Assembly (NCBI GenBank): GCA_035610365.1
Contig: CM069439.1
Coordinates: forward strand, 17,249,533 to 17,313,532
Direction: 5' to 3'
DNA from: Aquatica leii
Taxonomy: Eukaryota; Arthropoda; Insecta; Coleoptera; Lampyridae
Length of the DNA stretch: 64,000 nucleotides
Below are positions 42,147 through 53,126 of this stretch, piece after piece. Below the pieces are notes generated by a model. It saw nothing but the letters and a program-made list of their open reading frames with translations, was not told the DNA's origin and did not search any database. A program made the position numbers and the translations under genes. Positions within the stretch are counted from its first letter, which is position 1, and each line of letters begins with the position of its first letter.

Positions 42147-43165
42147 GATTTCTTCTTTAGGCAAAATATTAGTAAATACCGTCCCAATAAAAATGCACAA
42201 GTAAAGAGTATATATCATTCAGTAGACTATAAAAATCATTTTTAAGTTAGTTTTCCATAGCATCCTCATAATCTCTACACGTCTGGCAGTCAATAAAGAT
42301 AACTAGAGCTTTTTAATAGCAAATATAAACTGTTTTATTTTTGACATCTCTAAATAACATCAGCGTTCCAAGAGTGTTTTGTTAAGTGTCGGTAATAATA
42401 ACGTTTCACTATTTCGTATTTTGATAAAATTCTTAGTACGGTACTTCACCGGTATAATTCAATATCCACGGTGAGAATCTTGCGCCCGAATTAATTTCCC
42501 GTTTGACATTCGCTCAATCCGATCTGAATGAGATGAAGATCATCTACATGGATTGACAAAATTAAAGCGTTTCTTTACTAAAAAATCGTTTCGACAGTGT
42601 TTATGCTTCTCTAAGTTTCCGTACTTAGACAACGTAACTGAAACTCGACAAACACAGTGAGCTTTGACTATAATAAATAAGAGATCTATTACTTCTTTTA
42701 GCTACGCTAATTTTACATTTAAGTATAACAATACAACACTCTAAACACGCTTTTAAGACTGTCGCTCTAGACTAAATCGCTCTACCTACCGTCATTAAAT
42801 TTCATAGAAAAACTGATTCGCTTAGGCTAAAAAATATCTTGCAGTGCTAAAAAATAGTAGAATTTTAAGTACACTAAACACCTACGCCTGAACTCTAATT
42901 GAGTTAAAATAAGAGTCAATATTGAATACGATCTAAATAATACGAACTCTCATCGCGGAATAATTTGGTTCAAAATCGCGCTCTAAATTTATATATAAGA
43001 ATAAAGTAAGGTATCAATTTTTTGAATATGAGTGACGTGAAAGGTACATATTTTTTAATTTCTTAAAAGAATGTAGGCATATTTCCGCAATCGGTTTGTG
43101 CACCCTTAACCTACACATTAAACTTATATCAATACTACATGTACACAAGACGTGCACGAAAAAGT
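42147..43165. repeat. Flank unit of the tandem duplication, copy 1
   Basis: No protein motif. It recurs after copy 2 as 44611-45361 and 46752-47010, the latter two now separated by a later insertion. Shared blocks include atccacggtgag, gcgcccg, gatctgaatgagatga and ctctcatcgcggaataatttgg. Confidence 0.85.
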
Positions 43166-44606
43166 TAAGGCTTTACTAACATTAGTTATACCTAGGAAAG
43201 CATCACTGCATACCCGTACCATTTTTCTTTCATATACATTAATTTGGTAATGTATAGAAACTTAGGCATAATTTTTATTGACTCCATTTGGCTTATGATC
43301 TTCATGCATAGTAGTAAGCATTACAACTGTCTGTCTGTCTGTCTGTCTGTCTGTCTTTCCATTTTACAGCTAGCATGTTTGTAGTAGACAACGAGATAGC
43401 TTCCCCTTTTTTAAATTTGTTTGCTGAATTTGACACTTCTTTATGGTTAGCACGAACAGTTCCACTTGTATACCAGTTATCCGTATACAATGAGCGACTT
43501 TATTTACATATCCTTTTATAAGATTTGCCACCACTGAACCAGATACACCAAGGTCTTGGAAGTGTTCCATTTCTGTAGCTTTACCAAGATAAACCAATAC
43601 ATTTAGTACATATCCGATCTTACTCACGTTTGGTTTAAATGTATTGTTTAAATCTGAGTCGTCCTTTGAAAAGGACTAAACTTTCGTCTATAGCAAGGTT
43701 TTGAAATAGGCAAAAATGTTTCGCAAACAGTACTGTCATTTTACGAAACACTGGTCGCAATTTCTGGAAAAAATCGCATTTTTTTCCGATCAGCATTGTC
43801 TGAAAAGTGTAGCATGCCAAGTATGGCTTGTAAACAATTCCTTGACATTAATTGAGAAAATATTGGCATGTGTAGCAAAGCGTCAGTTGGCCAATTATCT
43901 CTTAACTTGTTTTTTCCATGGCACCCTGTTAGCAACATAATGTTCAAAAATACATAAAATTCGCTCGCATCAATATCTTTCCATTTCAAATTTTTAGCAG
44001 CATAACGTTAGTTTCAGATGTAATCCCCTCTGCTACCTCAAAATTTACAAATCAAAGGAAATAACTTATTACATCTAACTTCTTATCTTCTATAGATTCC
44101 ACACGTGCTCCTGAATCTGTATCGTCAAATGCGTGTTTGAAAGGAGTGAGTGGTGTGTTACTCCACTTGAGCATATTTTGAGCATGTACGTCAGAAGTGA
44201 TATCATCCATAGAGGTAAAATTGACATTCTCAATATTCGTAATAGTTTCAATATTATCCGAGCTCTCATCATCTGTATACAAACATTGATTTACCTCCTC
44301 ATCCTGATCTGGTTCATAATTACTTCCGCTGTCAATATACGGGTATGCCGCTAAAAATGTTTCGTATTCGTTGTCATTCCAGAAATTTTTTTACCTGCAT
44401 CTACATAATTTGTTTTACGTTTAAAGCCACCACTTTTACTTGTGGAAGCCTCCGAATTTAGCGCCATAGCGTGCGACGATATACGTACGAACCAGATGAT
44501 ACACCGTTATAGGCTTAGAAAACCATACCACCTAAAACGGATATATACGGCAGTGGGACGCACTTTTAGTCACTGCCGCATATATTTGGCAATGGGACCG
44601 AAAGGG
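43166..44606 (-). pseudogene. piggyBac-like element, copy 2
   Basis: Second copy of the 40640-42142 relic. The best-kept part is 43989-43741 (MKWKDIDASEFYVFLNIMLL, RDNWPTDALLHMPIF, MSRNCLQAILGMLHFSDNAD), followed by LAIDESLVLFKGRLRFKQY. Further down are ANLIKGYVNKVAHCIRITG and ANKFKKGEAISL, then NMLAVKWKDRQTDRQTDSC, where a (CTGT)n expansion corrupts the coding region. The N-terminal acidic part is at 44282-44100. The right end abuts TTAA at 44607. This copy keeps about 26 bp (near 43215-43240) that copy 1 has lost. Confidence 0.82.
43328..43357. repeat. (CTGT)n microsatellite
   Basis: About seven copies of ctgt inside the piggyBac copy 2 coding relic. Absent from copy 1, where a single gacgtctgtc stands, so it expanded after the duplication. 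Confidence 0.9.
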
Positions 44607-45361
44607 TTAAGATTTCTTCTTTAGGCACAATATTAGTAAATACCATCCCAATAAAAATGCACAACTAGAGAGTATGTATGTGTCATTCAGTAGACTACAA
44701 AGATCATTTTTAAGTTTGTTTTCCATAACATCCTCATAATCTCTACACGTCTGACAGTCAATCAAGATAACAAGAGCTTTTTAATAGCAAACATAAAATG
44801 TTTTATTTTTGAAGTCTCTAAATAACACTACCGTTTTTAGAGTTTCTTGTGTTTTGTTACGTGTCGTTAATAATAACGTTTCACATTTTCGTAATTTAAT
44901 AAAATTCTTACGGCACTGGTAGCTCGCACGTCACCGGTATAATTCGATATCCACGGTGAGGATCTTGCGCCCGGAATTAATTTCCCGTTTGACATTCGCT
45001 GTGAGTAGTTTGGTTTTAGTAACAACCTTGTCTGTTCAATCCGATCTGAATGAGATGAATATCATCTACGTGGATTGACGAAATTAAAGCGTTTCTTTAC
45101 TAGAAAATCGTTTTAACAGTGTTTAAGCTTCTCTAAGTTTCCGAATTTAGGCAACGTAACTAAAAACTCAACAAACACAGTTATCTTTGACTATAATAAA
45201 TAAGAAATCTTCTTCCCAACCATTACTTTTTTTGGACACGTTAATTTGACATTTAAGTATAACAATACAACACTGTAAACACGCTTTTAAGACTGTCGCT
45301 CTAGACTAAATTGCTCTTCCTACCATCATTAAATTTCACAGAAAAACTAATTTGCTTAGGC

Positions 45362-45853
45362 CAGTGGTCGGCAAACTTGTTAGCCAAAGAGCCAAATATG
45401 AATATTGCAACAATTTTTAAAAAAATCGAGAGCCAAATCTGCTTGTTTAGTAAACTGTTATTACACTAAATAAGTAGTACACTAAATAAAACTAAATTTC
45501 ATACTTTCATCTCCTTGAAAAGTTTGAGTAAGTCAGGTTGTATGTTGTGGTTTTAAATGCGGAATATGATGTTTATCCATACACTCAATTACAGCATTTG
45601 CGATATCTTCTCCACGCGTCTGACCTTTAAGTGGCAATAATCCTAAAAGTTCTTCTTTAGGGCCTGAATGAAACACAAATCTTACAAAAAGTGAAACTTG
45701 CGCTGAATCATTTATGGCACAAGACTCGTCAACTGCTATCGATAAAGTCGAAACCAATTTCAGATCTTCGATATGCTGGGTAGTTATATTCGAACACATT
45801 TTAATTGTTCTATCTTTAATGGTTTCGGCAGACAATGGTACCTCTTTAATTAT
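45362..45853 (-). pseudogene. hAT transposase fragment with TIR
   Basis: It starts with cagtggtcggcaaact, a typical hAT (Buster/ZBED-type) terminus, at 45362. Minus-strand coding at 45835-45533 reads SAETIKDRTIKMCSNI, LSIAVDESCAINDSAQVSLF (the Asp in VDES is the first catalytic residue), then LLGLLPLKGQTRGEDI and CMDKHHIPHLK. This is the start of the hAT catalytic domain, as in domesticated GTF2IRD2/ZBED-like proteins. Everything upstream of it and the other terminus are missing. No 8-bp duplication can be checked because the right side is deleted. Confidence 0.8.
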
Positions 45854-45859
45854 CTAAAC

Positions 45860-45960
45860 ATTCTTATATTTTCTTGTACATCCCGATATTTCCTTGTACA
45901 TCCCCATATTTTTCTGTATGTATCGATACATCCCCAACATTTACCTATAAACACTATACT
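45860..45960 (+). repeat. Degenerate minisatellite (tacatccccatat type)
   Basis: Repeated (t)acatccc(c/g)atat(t/a)tt(c/t)c(t)tg words. The same type recurs at 46560-46735. Confidence 0.75.
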
Positions 45961-46429
45961 TTCCTACATGCAAACTTCAATTTAACAAAATTTTGATGTA
46001 GAAAACGCCCTAAAATAGAGCCTAAATCTGACTTTTAAATGTATGTTGATAATCAATGAATGACAACAAGTATATTTTAAGAGTTCTCAGTCTAAATATG
46101 AAAAACAACTATTTTTAAGTACAATGATAAAAGTTTCTCACTCTAAACAAACGTACAGTAAAAATTCTGCTAAAAAATTCATGTAAAATAGGTTATTGTT
46201 CATATATAGAAACAAACCTGAGAAGAAAAGTGATAACATAAACCGAAATTATGATTACTATAAACGATGTTTTACCATGTTGTAGCATACGTCCGACCCG
46301 TTTAATAAGGCAATAACATTACCCGACTGTTAACATTGTCCGTGATTCTAATAAGCGACGTGCACTGTGTTAGTGTTAATATAACTTGTAAAGTTACTAT
46401 TAACAAAATTTTATAGTAATCTCGTAGTG

Positions 46430-46478
46430 TAAGTTACTACGTATTAATGATAAGTTATCTATAATACGTAGTAACTTA
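46430..46478. repeat. Perfect 17-bp inverted repeat
   Basis: taagttactacgtatta (46430-46446) and taatacgtagtaactta (46462-46478) with a 15-bp spacer. Flanking bases continue imperfect pairing. A strong hairpin in otherwise featureless AT-rich DNA; possibly the core of a miniature element. Confidence 0.85.
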
Positions 46479-46559
46479 TACCACGATATGACACTGCTTT
46501 CAAATTTTGTTGATGGTTATCCCCATTGTATATGGTTTTAAAGCTACTACTAAGATTTG

Positions 46560-46735
46560 TCCATGCATGTTCGTTTAGATATTTCCCCGTACATCCCCAT
46601 GTATCTCATAGCGCATCCCCATATATCTCCTCGTATATCCCCGTACATCCTTGAAGATCCCAATACATCCTCGTACATCCCTATAAATTTCCGTACATCC
46701 TCATCTCTCCCTTTTAATGTACACCATACATCCTT
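46560..46735 (+). repeat. Degenerate minisatellite (acatcccc type)
   Basis: About ten irregular copies of acatccccatatatctc-like sequence. The apparent open frame across it (HPHISPRISPYI) is a repeat artefact. Confidence 0.8.
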
Positions 46736-47010
46736 GGCGGTTCGCCCTCGCAGTCAATATTGAATACGATCTAAATAATATGAACTCTCATCGCGGAATA
46801 ATTTGGTTCAAAATCGCACTCTGAAGTAATATGAAAGAATAAAGTAAGGTATCATTTTTTTATATAAGTGACGTGAAAGGTAAATATTTTTTAATTTCTT
46901 GAAAGAATGTGGACATATTTCCGCAATCGGTTTTGGCACCCTTAGCCTATACATTAATCTTATATCAATACGCATATACACAAGACGTGCACCAAAAAGT
47001 AAAGACCTTT

Positions 47011-49789
47011 CAATACAATTTAACAATATAAGCAGTTTAACAAATACATATTTTTGTAATAATGTTAAAAAATAAATAAAACCTAATAGATTCGCTAATG
47101 TATTGTTATTAAAAGAATACGATAAAGTAATCAAAATGTTAAAAACAATAACCAAAGCGCATAAAATAATACAATCGTGTTGGATTCATCGCTTTGACGT
47201 CAAACACAACATCCTAATTTCACTCGTTTTAAAACGGTAATTGAAAAGACTTTTGTTTTCTGACAGCCAAAGTAATAAAAAAAACAATGTAAAGTGAAAA
47301 GTCAAAGCACAAAGAAATTTCAAAGCCAGTTAACAATCGATATGATCTCAAAAGATAATATAAAAGTGCAAATATTTTTGGATTAAAATAAGTTCCTTTT
47401 GACAGAAGCAGTAATTGGTTTAGGTACCCAAATATTCTTAAACATCTCGTTTTTTGGTATTTTATGGCTTAACGGCGTGCTAAAATAAAACACAATCAAT
47501 ATAAATAATTGGTTTACTCAAACATCTGTTTATGTTGTTTGATTTGGTTTATCACAACATGATCCATATACGTGTATTACATTTACATGAAATACGTTCA
47601 TACCATGAACGTATTTGTTTTTGCATCGTCAACAGCACGGCAATCGTAGTACAAACAGATCGACCTAAAGGAATCCATTTAATAATACGTTTTTAGATGC
47701 AACTGCAGATGGACACAAAAAGTTTTATTGCATATAGAGAAGTCAAATTGTTTTAAGCAAAAATTTCTACTTAAAACGTCTCAATGAAATTACATGACGT
47801 ACAATAATCAAGTTGCATTAGTTCCTAGATTAAACTGCAGAAACAATAATAAAAGCAGCTTTATACGTACTTATTCTAAATAAAGTCCTATTACTTTAAT
47901 TTGCTTTTTATTTATCATTTCTAGTTCGGTTATATAAAAACAAAGTAACACATTAATGCCCGCGTCTATTTACAATAATATATTTATAGTGGTGCACAGT
48001 TTTGGTAAAATAATTAGTCCTTTTCATTCGTATTCGTCAATCGGTTGCTAAAATAGTTTTTCAAGCTTCAAGTAGTTTCCGTCTAAAATGTTAGTGATAA
48101 TCAGTTTTTTTAAGTTTCACTACAAGAACCAGTAATAAAGAGCTCACGTATGCCAAAATCACATAAATTTTGATTAAAAGTCAATAATTTGCCGATAGAA
48201 TTGTGGAAATACATAAGTGACTTCCCAGTGCTGATCAACCCCGAAAGAGCAAAACGGTGCTACTACACTGGTTTCATTTCATCGCTGTTTTAGTTTTCCT
48301 CTTTTGAGAGTAACTTAGGAAATCTCTCTTCTAGTAAGGGAGTGACCTGCGTTTAATTTTTTTTGTACTTTTTAATGACAAACCCTCCTATATGCGATCG
48401 TTTCAATTTGATGTTTGCTTTTAGTCAAGTTTTTAAAACACTGTTAGTTAATTAGGTTGACGTATTTCAAGTCATCTTTGTTATTTCGAGTTTTTAAGCA
48501 AGTTTGTGTACAATTGTTTTGTGGTTTTACGTTGCTTAAATATCCGTGTGCTGTGTTTTCGCCAACCTCGCATTTTCTTTATATTAATGAATTCTGATCA
48601 CGTTATGATTTATAGTTCCGACAATTCTTATTTGGTTCATTTAAAATACGTGTAATCTGATATTTTTAGGTAGTTATTTGTGTTAACGCCATTAAGAATT
48701 TTGTTTATTCAATTGTCTTTGCTTACGGTTGCGAGTACAATGTGAGAACTTTGTACCAAACTTACGTAAAATTACGTTTTATTGTGCCATCTTTGTTGGT
48801 TAGACTTTCACTATAGGGGAGTTTTTTTAAATATCTGTCGGCAGTCCGTGTAATGATAATAAAATAAAAGATTTTTTAATGATTGGTGGATGAATCGTGT
48901 TTCAGTTTAAATAAAAAGCTTCGCTTTAATCTTCGCTAGTGTAGCGGTTCATAATATACCAAAGCCACGTACCAATATTGTTCCTAGAAAATTTAATATA
49001 AAATGTGAGCTGTTAATAGATTCTCATTTGGTAATTTTACTACCTCTACGCATTAAATTAAGATTAACGAAACACAGTAATGTAGCGTGAACTTTAGCCG
49101 TCTGAGGCAGAGGTCAAATTATTTAAGTATTTAAATCCAAAAATTATAAAAATTCTAAAGAACTTCCGTACAAATATATTTGTTATTGTATATGGTACAG
49201 GATACAAATAAAAAAAGTCATGTATGTACGTTTTATAATATAGTGCACGCCGCTTATTGAAATCACCGATAATGTTATCAGTCGAGTAATGTTATCACTT
49301 TATTAAAGAACTGATCGGAGGTATGCCACTACATCATTTATAGTAGAAGAAGATGATTTATTGTGGGGCAACAGCATTTTCTGGCCATCTATGTACACAG
49401 TAAAAAGTTTCTCCGTTTTAAAGCACATTTACACATCATTATCTAACTACAGCTTACTAAGATACCGACATGACATCGTCTGTCATCCTCCAGTTGTGTT
49501 TGGTGGATGTTGCACGTTTTTATTTGCTTCTGAAGTTTATTATAAAAATTGTGTTTATTTGTAGATCAAAACGTGTATAAGTATCATCAGAACTGATTTA
49601 CTAATTATTCAAGTTATGTACACATTTACAATTTGAATGAACAACAAATTTTTTAAATATAAATTGTTTTGTGATCTGAGCATATAGTGTATTAAAGAAC
49701 AAACAAAATTTTGATTTCTCAATCAATTATTTGTAGAAACCGCAGATTAGTATACACGAGGAAACAAAAATATAGCAAAAAACAGAAAA
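47011..49789. other. No recognised gene
   Basis: AT-rich, short frames only. Nothing resembling a known protein, structural RNA or transposon end was found over 2.8 kb. It is the longest stretch without a recognised repeat, so it may be unique host intergenic or intronic DNA. Confidence 0.45.
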
Positions 49790-51090
49790 AAATAAGGAAT
49801 ATAAAGAAAACACGAAAAGTGCTGTTCAAAAAGTACTTTCCGGTGAACTTAGATTATATATACCAAGGAAAACGAAGCTGTATTTTTTAGTTTTAAACGT
49901 TAGCAGCATATCTCGTGAAGGCATCTTAAATGTGTTACGGGTTAACTGTTAAAATGACATGTGAATTTGCTTATCAATTTGCAGTTGCTAATGGTAAGAT
50001 GGTCCCCGAGTCTTGGCACAATAATAAACGGGCGGGCATAGAGTGGATTAGACTTTTTCGCAAAAGACAATCAATCATGAGTTTGCAAACGCCTGAAGCT
50101 ACTAGCCTCAGCCGCGTTACTAGCTTTAATAAGCAGAGTGTAGCACTAGTTTTTGCCAATCTACGAGAGGTGGTAATTAAACACAATTTTTGTAGTAACA
50201 ACATATATAATTGTGACGAAACTGCAGTTACTACAGGTAGGGCAAGTAACTAACGCTGAAAGAGGTGTATTGGTTACTATGTGTGTCGCTGTTTGTGACA
50301 ATGGTACTTATGTACCTCCGTACTTCATATTCTTAAGGCAGTATCTCAAACCATACATGCTCAACGGTGGTCCACCAGACTCCCAAGGTGCTGCGTATAA
50401 AAGTGGCTGGCTGACAGTTAAACATTTTTTAAAGTTTGTAGATCACTTAGTACAATTGACAAAATGTAAGTCATTGTGAGTTAGTTTTAAAATTTTGTAA
50501 GAAAAATGCTTTTACTTACTTTGCCTCCACATGTAGGCTCCTACCGCTCAATATGGCATGCTTTGGACCATTTAAGACATATTACAACAGAGCTGTATTT
50601 ACAATACCGCCTAAATCACGGAGACATCATTTTCACAAACTTTCACTCCAACAAACGTAATAAAATTTTTTGAACGTACTAGGATCTCCATTTAATCCTG
50701 GTGTGTTTGAAGAAGTGGACTTCATTCCTTATTTAGTAACGGACAGGCCTGAACCAGATCAATTAGAAGACTGTACTTAGATTCAGTTCCGCTCAATAGT
50801 TTAACTGAGCCAGAACCGACTACGAGCAAAATCCACGAAAAAAATGTTGTTTGCAATAAAGCTACTAAATTTAAAAAAAATATTGAACATCTGCAACAAT
50901 CCATTGCAATATTGAATACAAAAAATCTATTGGCGACTCCAGAAGATGTAAGACGTAAGCCATGTAAAAGCACAACAAAGAAAATGCTCACACAAAAGCA
51001 GAAAAAGGGCTGTGTCAGTTTGGAAGATGAGAATCAAGAAGAAAGTGAAAAAGGCGACTTATCCTCGTTCAATACTAGCTAAGAAAAGAG
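49790..51090 (+). pseudogene. pogo/jerky-like (DDE_1) transposase relic
   Basis: Plus strand, several frames. YGLTVKMTCEFAYQFAVANG and PESWHNNKRAGIEWIRLFRK with TPEATSLSRVTSFNK (49930-50140) is the CENPB-type DNA-binding C-terminus. NIYNCDETAVTT holds the first catalytic Asp (about 50205-50235). After a frameshift, AERGVLVTMCVAVCDNGTYV and PYMLNGGPPDSQGAAYKSGW follow (to 50479). The second-Asp segment (LLLDNHxSH type) is absent, replaced by a deletion near 50490. FGPFKTYYNRAV (about 50570) and a C-terminal VDFIPYLVTDRPEP (about 50715) are recognisable, with a Lys-rich tail to about 51085. This wording is typical of insect jerky/Tigger-like elements. TIRs not found. Confidence 0.8.
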
Positions 51091-51690
51091 TAAGAGGCAC
51101 TACGTAAGAGTGGTGGATGAAGTACAAAATAAAGAATTCCAAATTATTCTTTTTAAGTAATTTAATAATTTAGGAATCAACTTTCTTATTTCCGGATAAA
51201 AAAGATGAAGATCTGAATGATAAAAGAGACATTGTCTTTAAACTTTCTCCTTTAACCACTTTAGGAGGCACCCAAAGGGCAACCAAACAATTCGACTTCA
51301 ATTGTACAATGATGATGGTAGCAGTATCAAAACGCGCACAGTGCTTTTACAATGTTAACATTGTGTTTTTTGGTGTTTTCGTATTATTTTACGTCTTATG
51401 TGATAACATTATTTTATATTTATTTATATTTTTGGTGTCAGCAGATTACTGACATGAAACAAGTAGTTCTTAGAACGGTGAATCGTAACATTATTAATGA
51501 TTCTATCAAAAGATGGGTCTGATAAAGAAACCGGAAGTGGGTGTATCCGCCATTTCTAACAGTTTTTGTTATATAATTTTGTACATATGTAAATTATTTA
51601 AATTATGTTTACAGTTTCTTATAGAGTTAATTCTTCTTAAAAATTTATTCAAATCCATTTTTTTCTAACATTAACAGTTTATTAGATGTA
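51091..51690. other. No recognised gene
   Basis: Between the pogo and Penelope relics. Short frames only. Confidence 0.4.
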
Positions 51691-52012
51691 ATAGCGAAGG
51701 CTTCCACTGCCGAAATCTATACTAACATTAGAATGTCTTCCGGGTTTGGACCGTGTCATTGTTGTTGTAACCGAAGTTGCCAATGTTTCGCCCACTTTCG
51801 TAAGGGGCTTCATCAGCAACCGAAATTTAACTAAGAACTTCTTAAAAGTTAGTTATCAACTTGTGAAACAAGCCATAATCTAATCTCTGAAAAGGTAAGA
51901 AAGAAAACGATAATTTGAAAAAGCAAACGAAAATCTAACAAAGAACCACTACCGAGTTAGGTAATCAACTTGTGAACCAAGCCAGATTCTAAACTCCGTA
52001 GAAGTGAGTTAA
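51691..52012 (+). other. Leader/pLTR region of the Penelope-like element
   Basis: Contains gtttcgcccactttcg then ggggcttcatcag (51785-51816), a pairing of words I associate with Penelope leader regions. On the minus strand it shows CTGATGA and GAAAC boxes around a GCCC/GGGC stem. Two diverged direct repeats of about 50 bp follow (from about 51848 and 51960, sharing atcaacttgtgaa-caagcca). Confidence 0.45.
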
Positions 52013-53126
52013 GACATCTCAGATCCCATTCGTATTAACACTGGCAAAATCCTTGAATCATCTAAAATTCCTAAATCCAACATTTCTAAGTCGGAAGAGT
52101 CAGCTCTAAAAAGTCTTCGTAAAAACCCTGATATTATTGTTCTTCCAGCCGACAAAGACAACGCCACTGTAGTTTTGAATCAAATTGATTATGTTACGAA
52201 AATCAATTCTATTTGGTCTGAGGAAACTTACGCTCTTCTAACTCACAACCCCACTTCGAGGATTGAACGTGAGGCCAGTCAAATCATCAAATCTTCCAAT
52301 CTACCTCCTGAAACTAAACGTCGACTTACCCCACCAGATTCTAAACCACCTCGTCTATACGGACTTCCCACAATTCACAAACAAGGTATTCCTTTTCAAC
52401 CTATCGTCAGTACTATCCAATCTCCTACCTACAAGCTAGCCAAGTTCTTGTCCAACATTATTTGCGAGTTTACAGGTAAAACCTCTTCTCACATCCTCAA
52501 CTCTCAGAATTTTCTTCAACGTCTAGAAACTATAAAACTTGAACCCCAAGATCTTCTCGTGAGCTTTGATGTTACTTCACTTTTTACTAAAGTTCCTGTT
52601 AAGGATTCGCTTATTATCATCAAACAGATTCTGTCTGAACATGGCAAGGACTTGAGTTTGGTTGCTCTTATTGATGTGTCTATCCTCTACTTACTTCCAA
52701 TTTGATAACAAGTTTTACGAACAAGTTTCTGGTGCTGCTATGGGTTCTCCTCTATCACCTGTTGTAGGTGATTTTTATAGAATCCTTTGAAACGGTTGCT
52801 TTGGAATCATCAATATTAAAACCTAAAGTGTGGTTTAGGTATGTTGACTACACGTTTATTGTTTGGTCTCATGGTCATCTTGAATTGTCTAAGTTTCTTG
52901 ATCATCTTAACAATCAACACAAATCAAATTTAATATGGAAATCGAAAGTAATGGTTCTCTTCCATTTCTTGACGTTCTTGTGACTCGTAAGCCCGACGGA
53001 CTTCTGAGCCATTCTGTTTATCGCAAACCCACCCATACGGACAGATACCTTCATGCTTGGTCTCATCATCATCCTGCACAGAAACGTTCTGTTATTGAAT
53101 CTTTGGTTCATCGTGTCTTTTCTATT
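52013..53126 (+). pseudogene. Penelope-like reverse transcriptase, truncated
   Basis: The frame opens after the TAA at 52010 and runs to 52704. It contains the Penelope N-terminal block (SLRKNPDIIVLPADKDNATV, 52110-52175), PPRLYGLPTIHKQGIPFQPI and LLVSFDVTSLFTKVPV (palm Asp, about 52555-52600). After a +/-1 shift it reads YEQVSGAAMGSPLSPVV (about 52720-52765) and WFRYVDYTFIVW (52830-52865), where the catalytic VDD is VDY, losing one Asp. SLPFLDVLVTRKPDG and VYRKPTHTDRYLHAWSHH (52965-53070) are the thumb. Coding stops at VHRVFSIC, where 181-bp satellite begins. The GIY-YIG endonuclease expected downstream is missing. Confidence 0.88.

Larger units (their letters stand above)
44611..47010. repeat. 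Flank unit of the tandem duplication, copy 2, interrupted
   Basis: It matches 42147-42830 up to gcttaggc at 45361. It then resumes at agtcaatattgaatacgatc near 46752 and continues to about 47010. The interruption (45362-46751) holds a hAT relic and a minisatellite. About 100 bp of the flank were lost at the joint. Confidence 0.82.

Noticed and set aside
43083..43180. Left TTAA end of piggyBac copy 2 at gttaaggctt
   Set aside because: The third copy of the flank near 46990 continues with similar sequence past this point and reads gtaaag. The TTAA is therefore not shown to be an insertion boundary.
46557..46763. His/Ile/Ser/Pro-rich open frame
   Set aside because: It is a translation of the acatcccc minisatellite.
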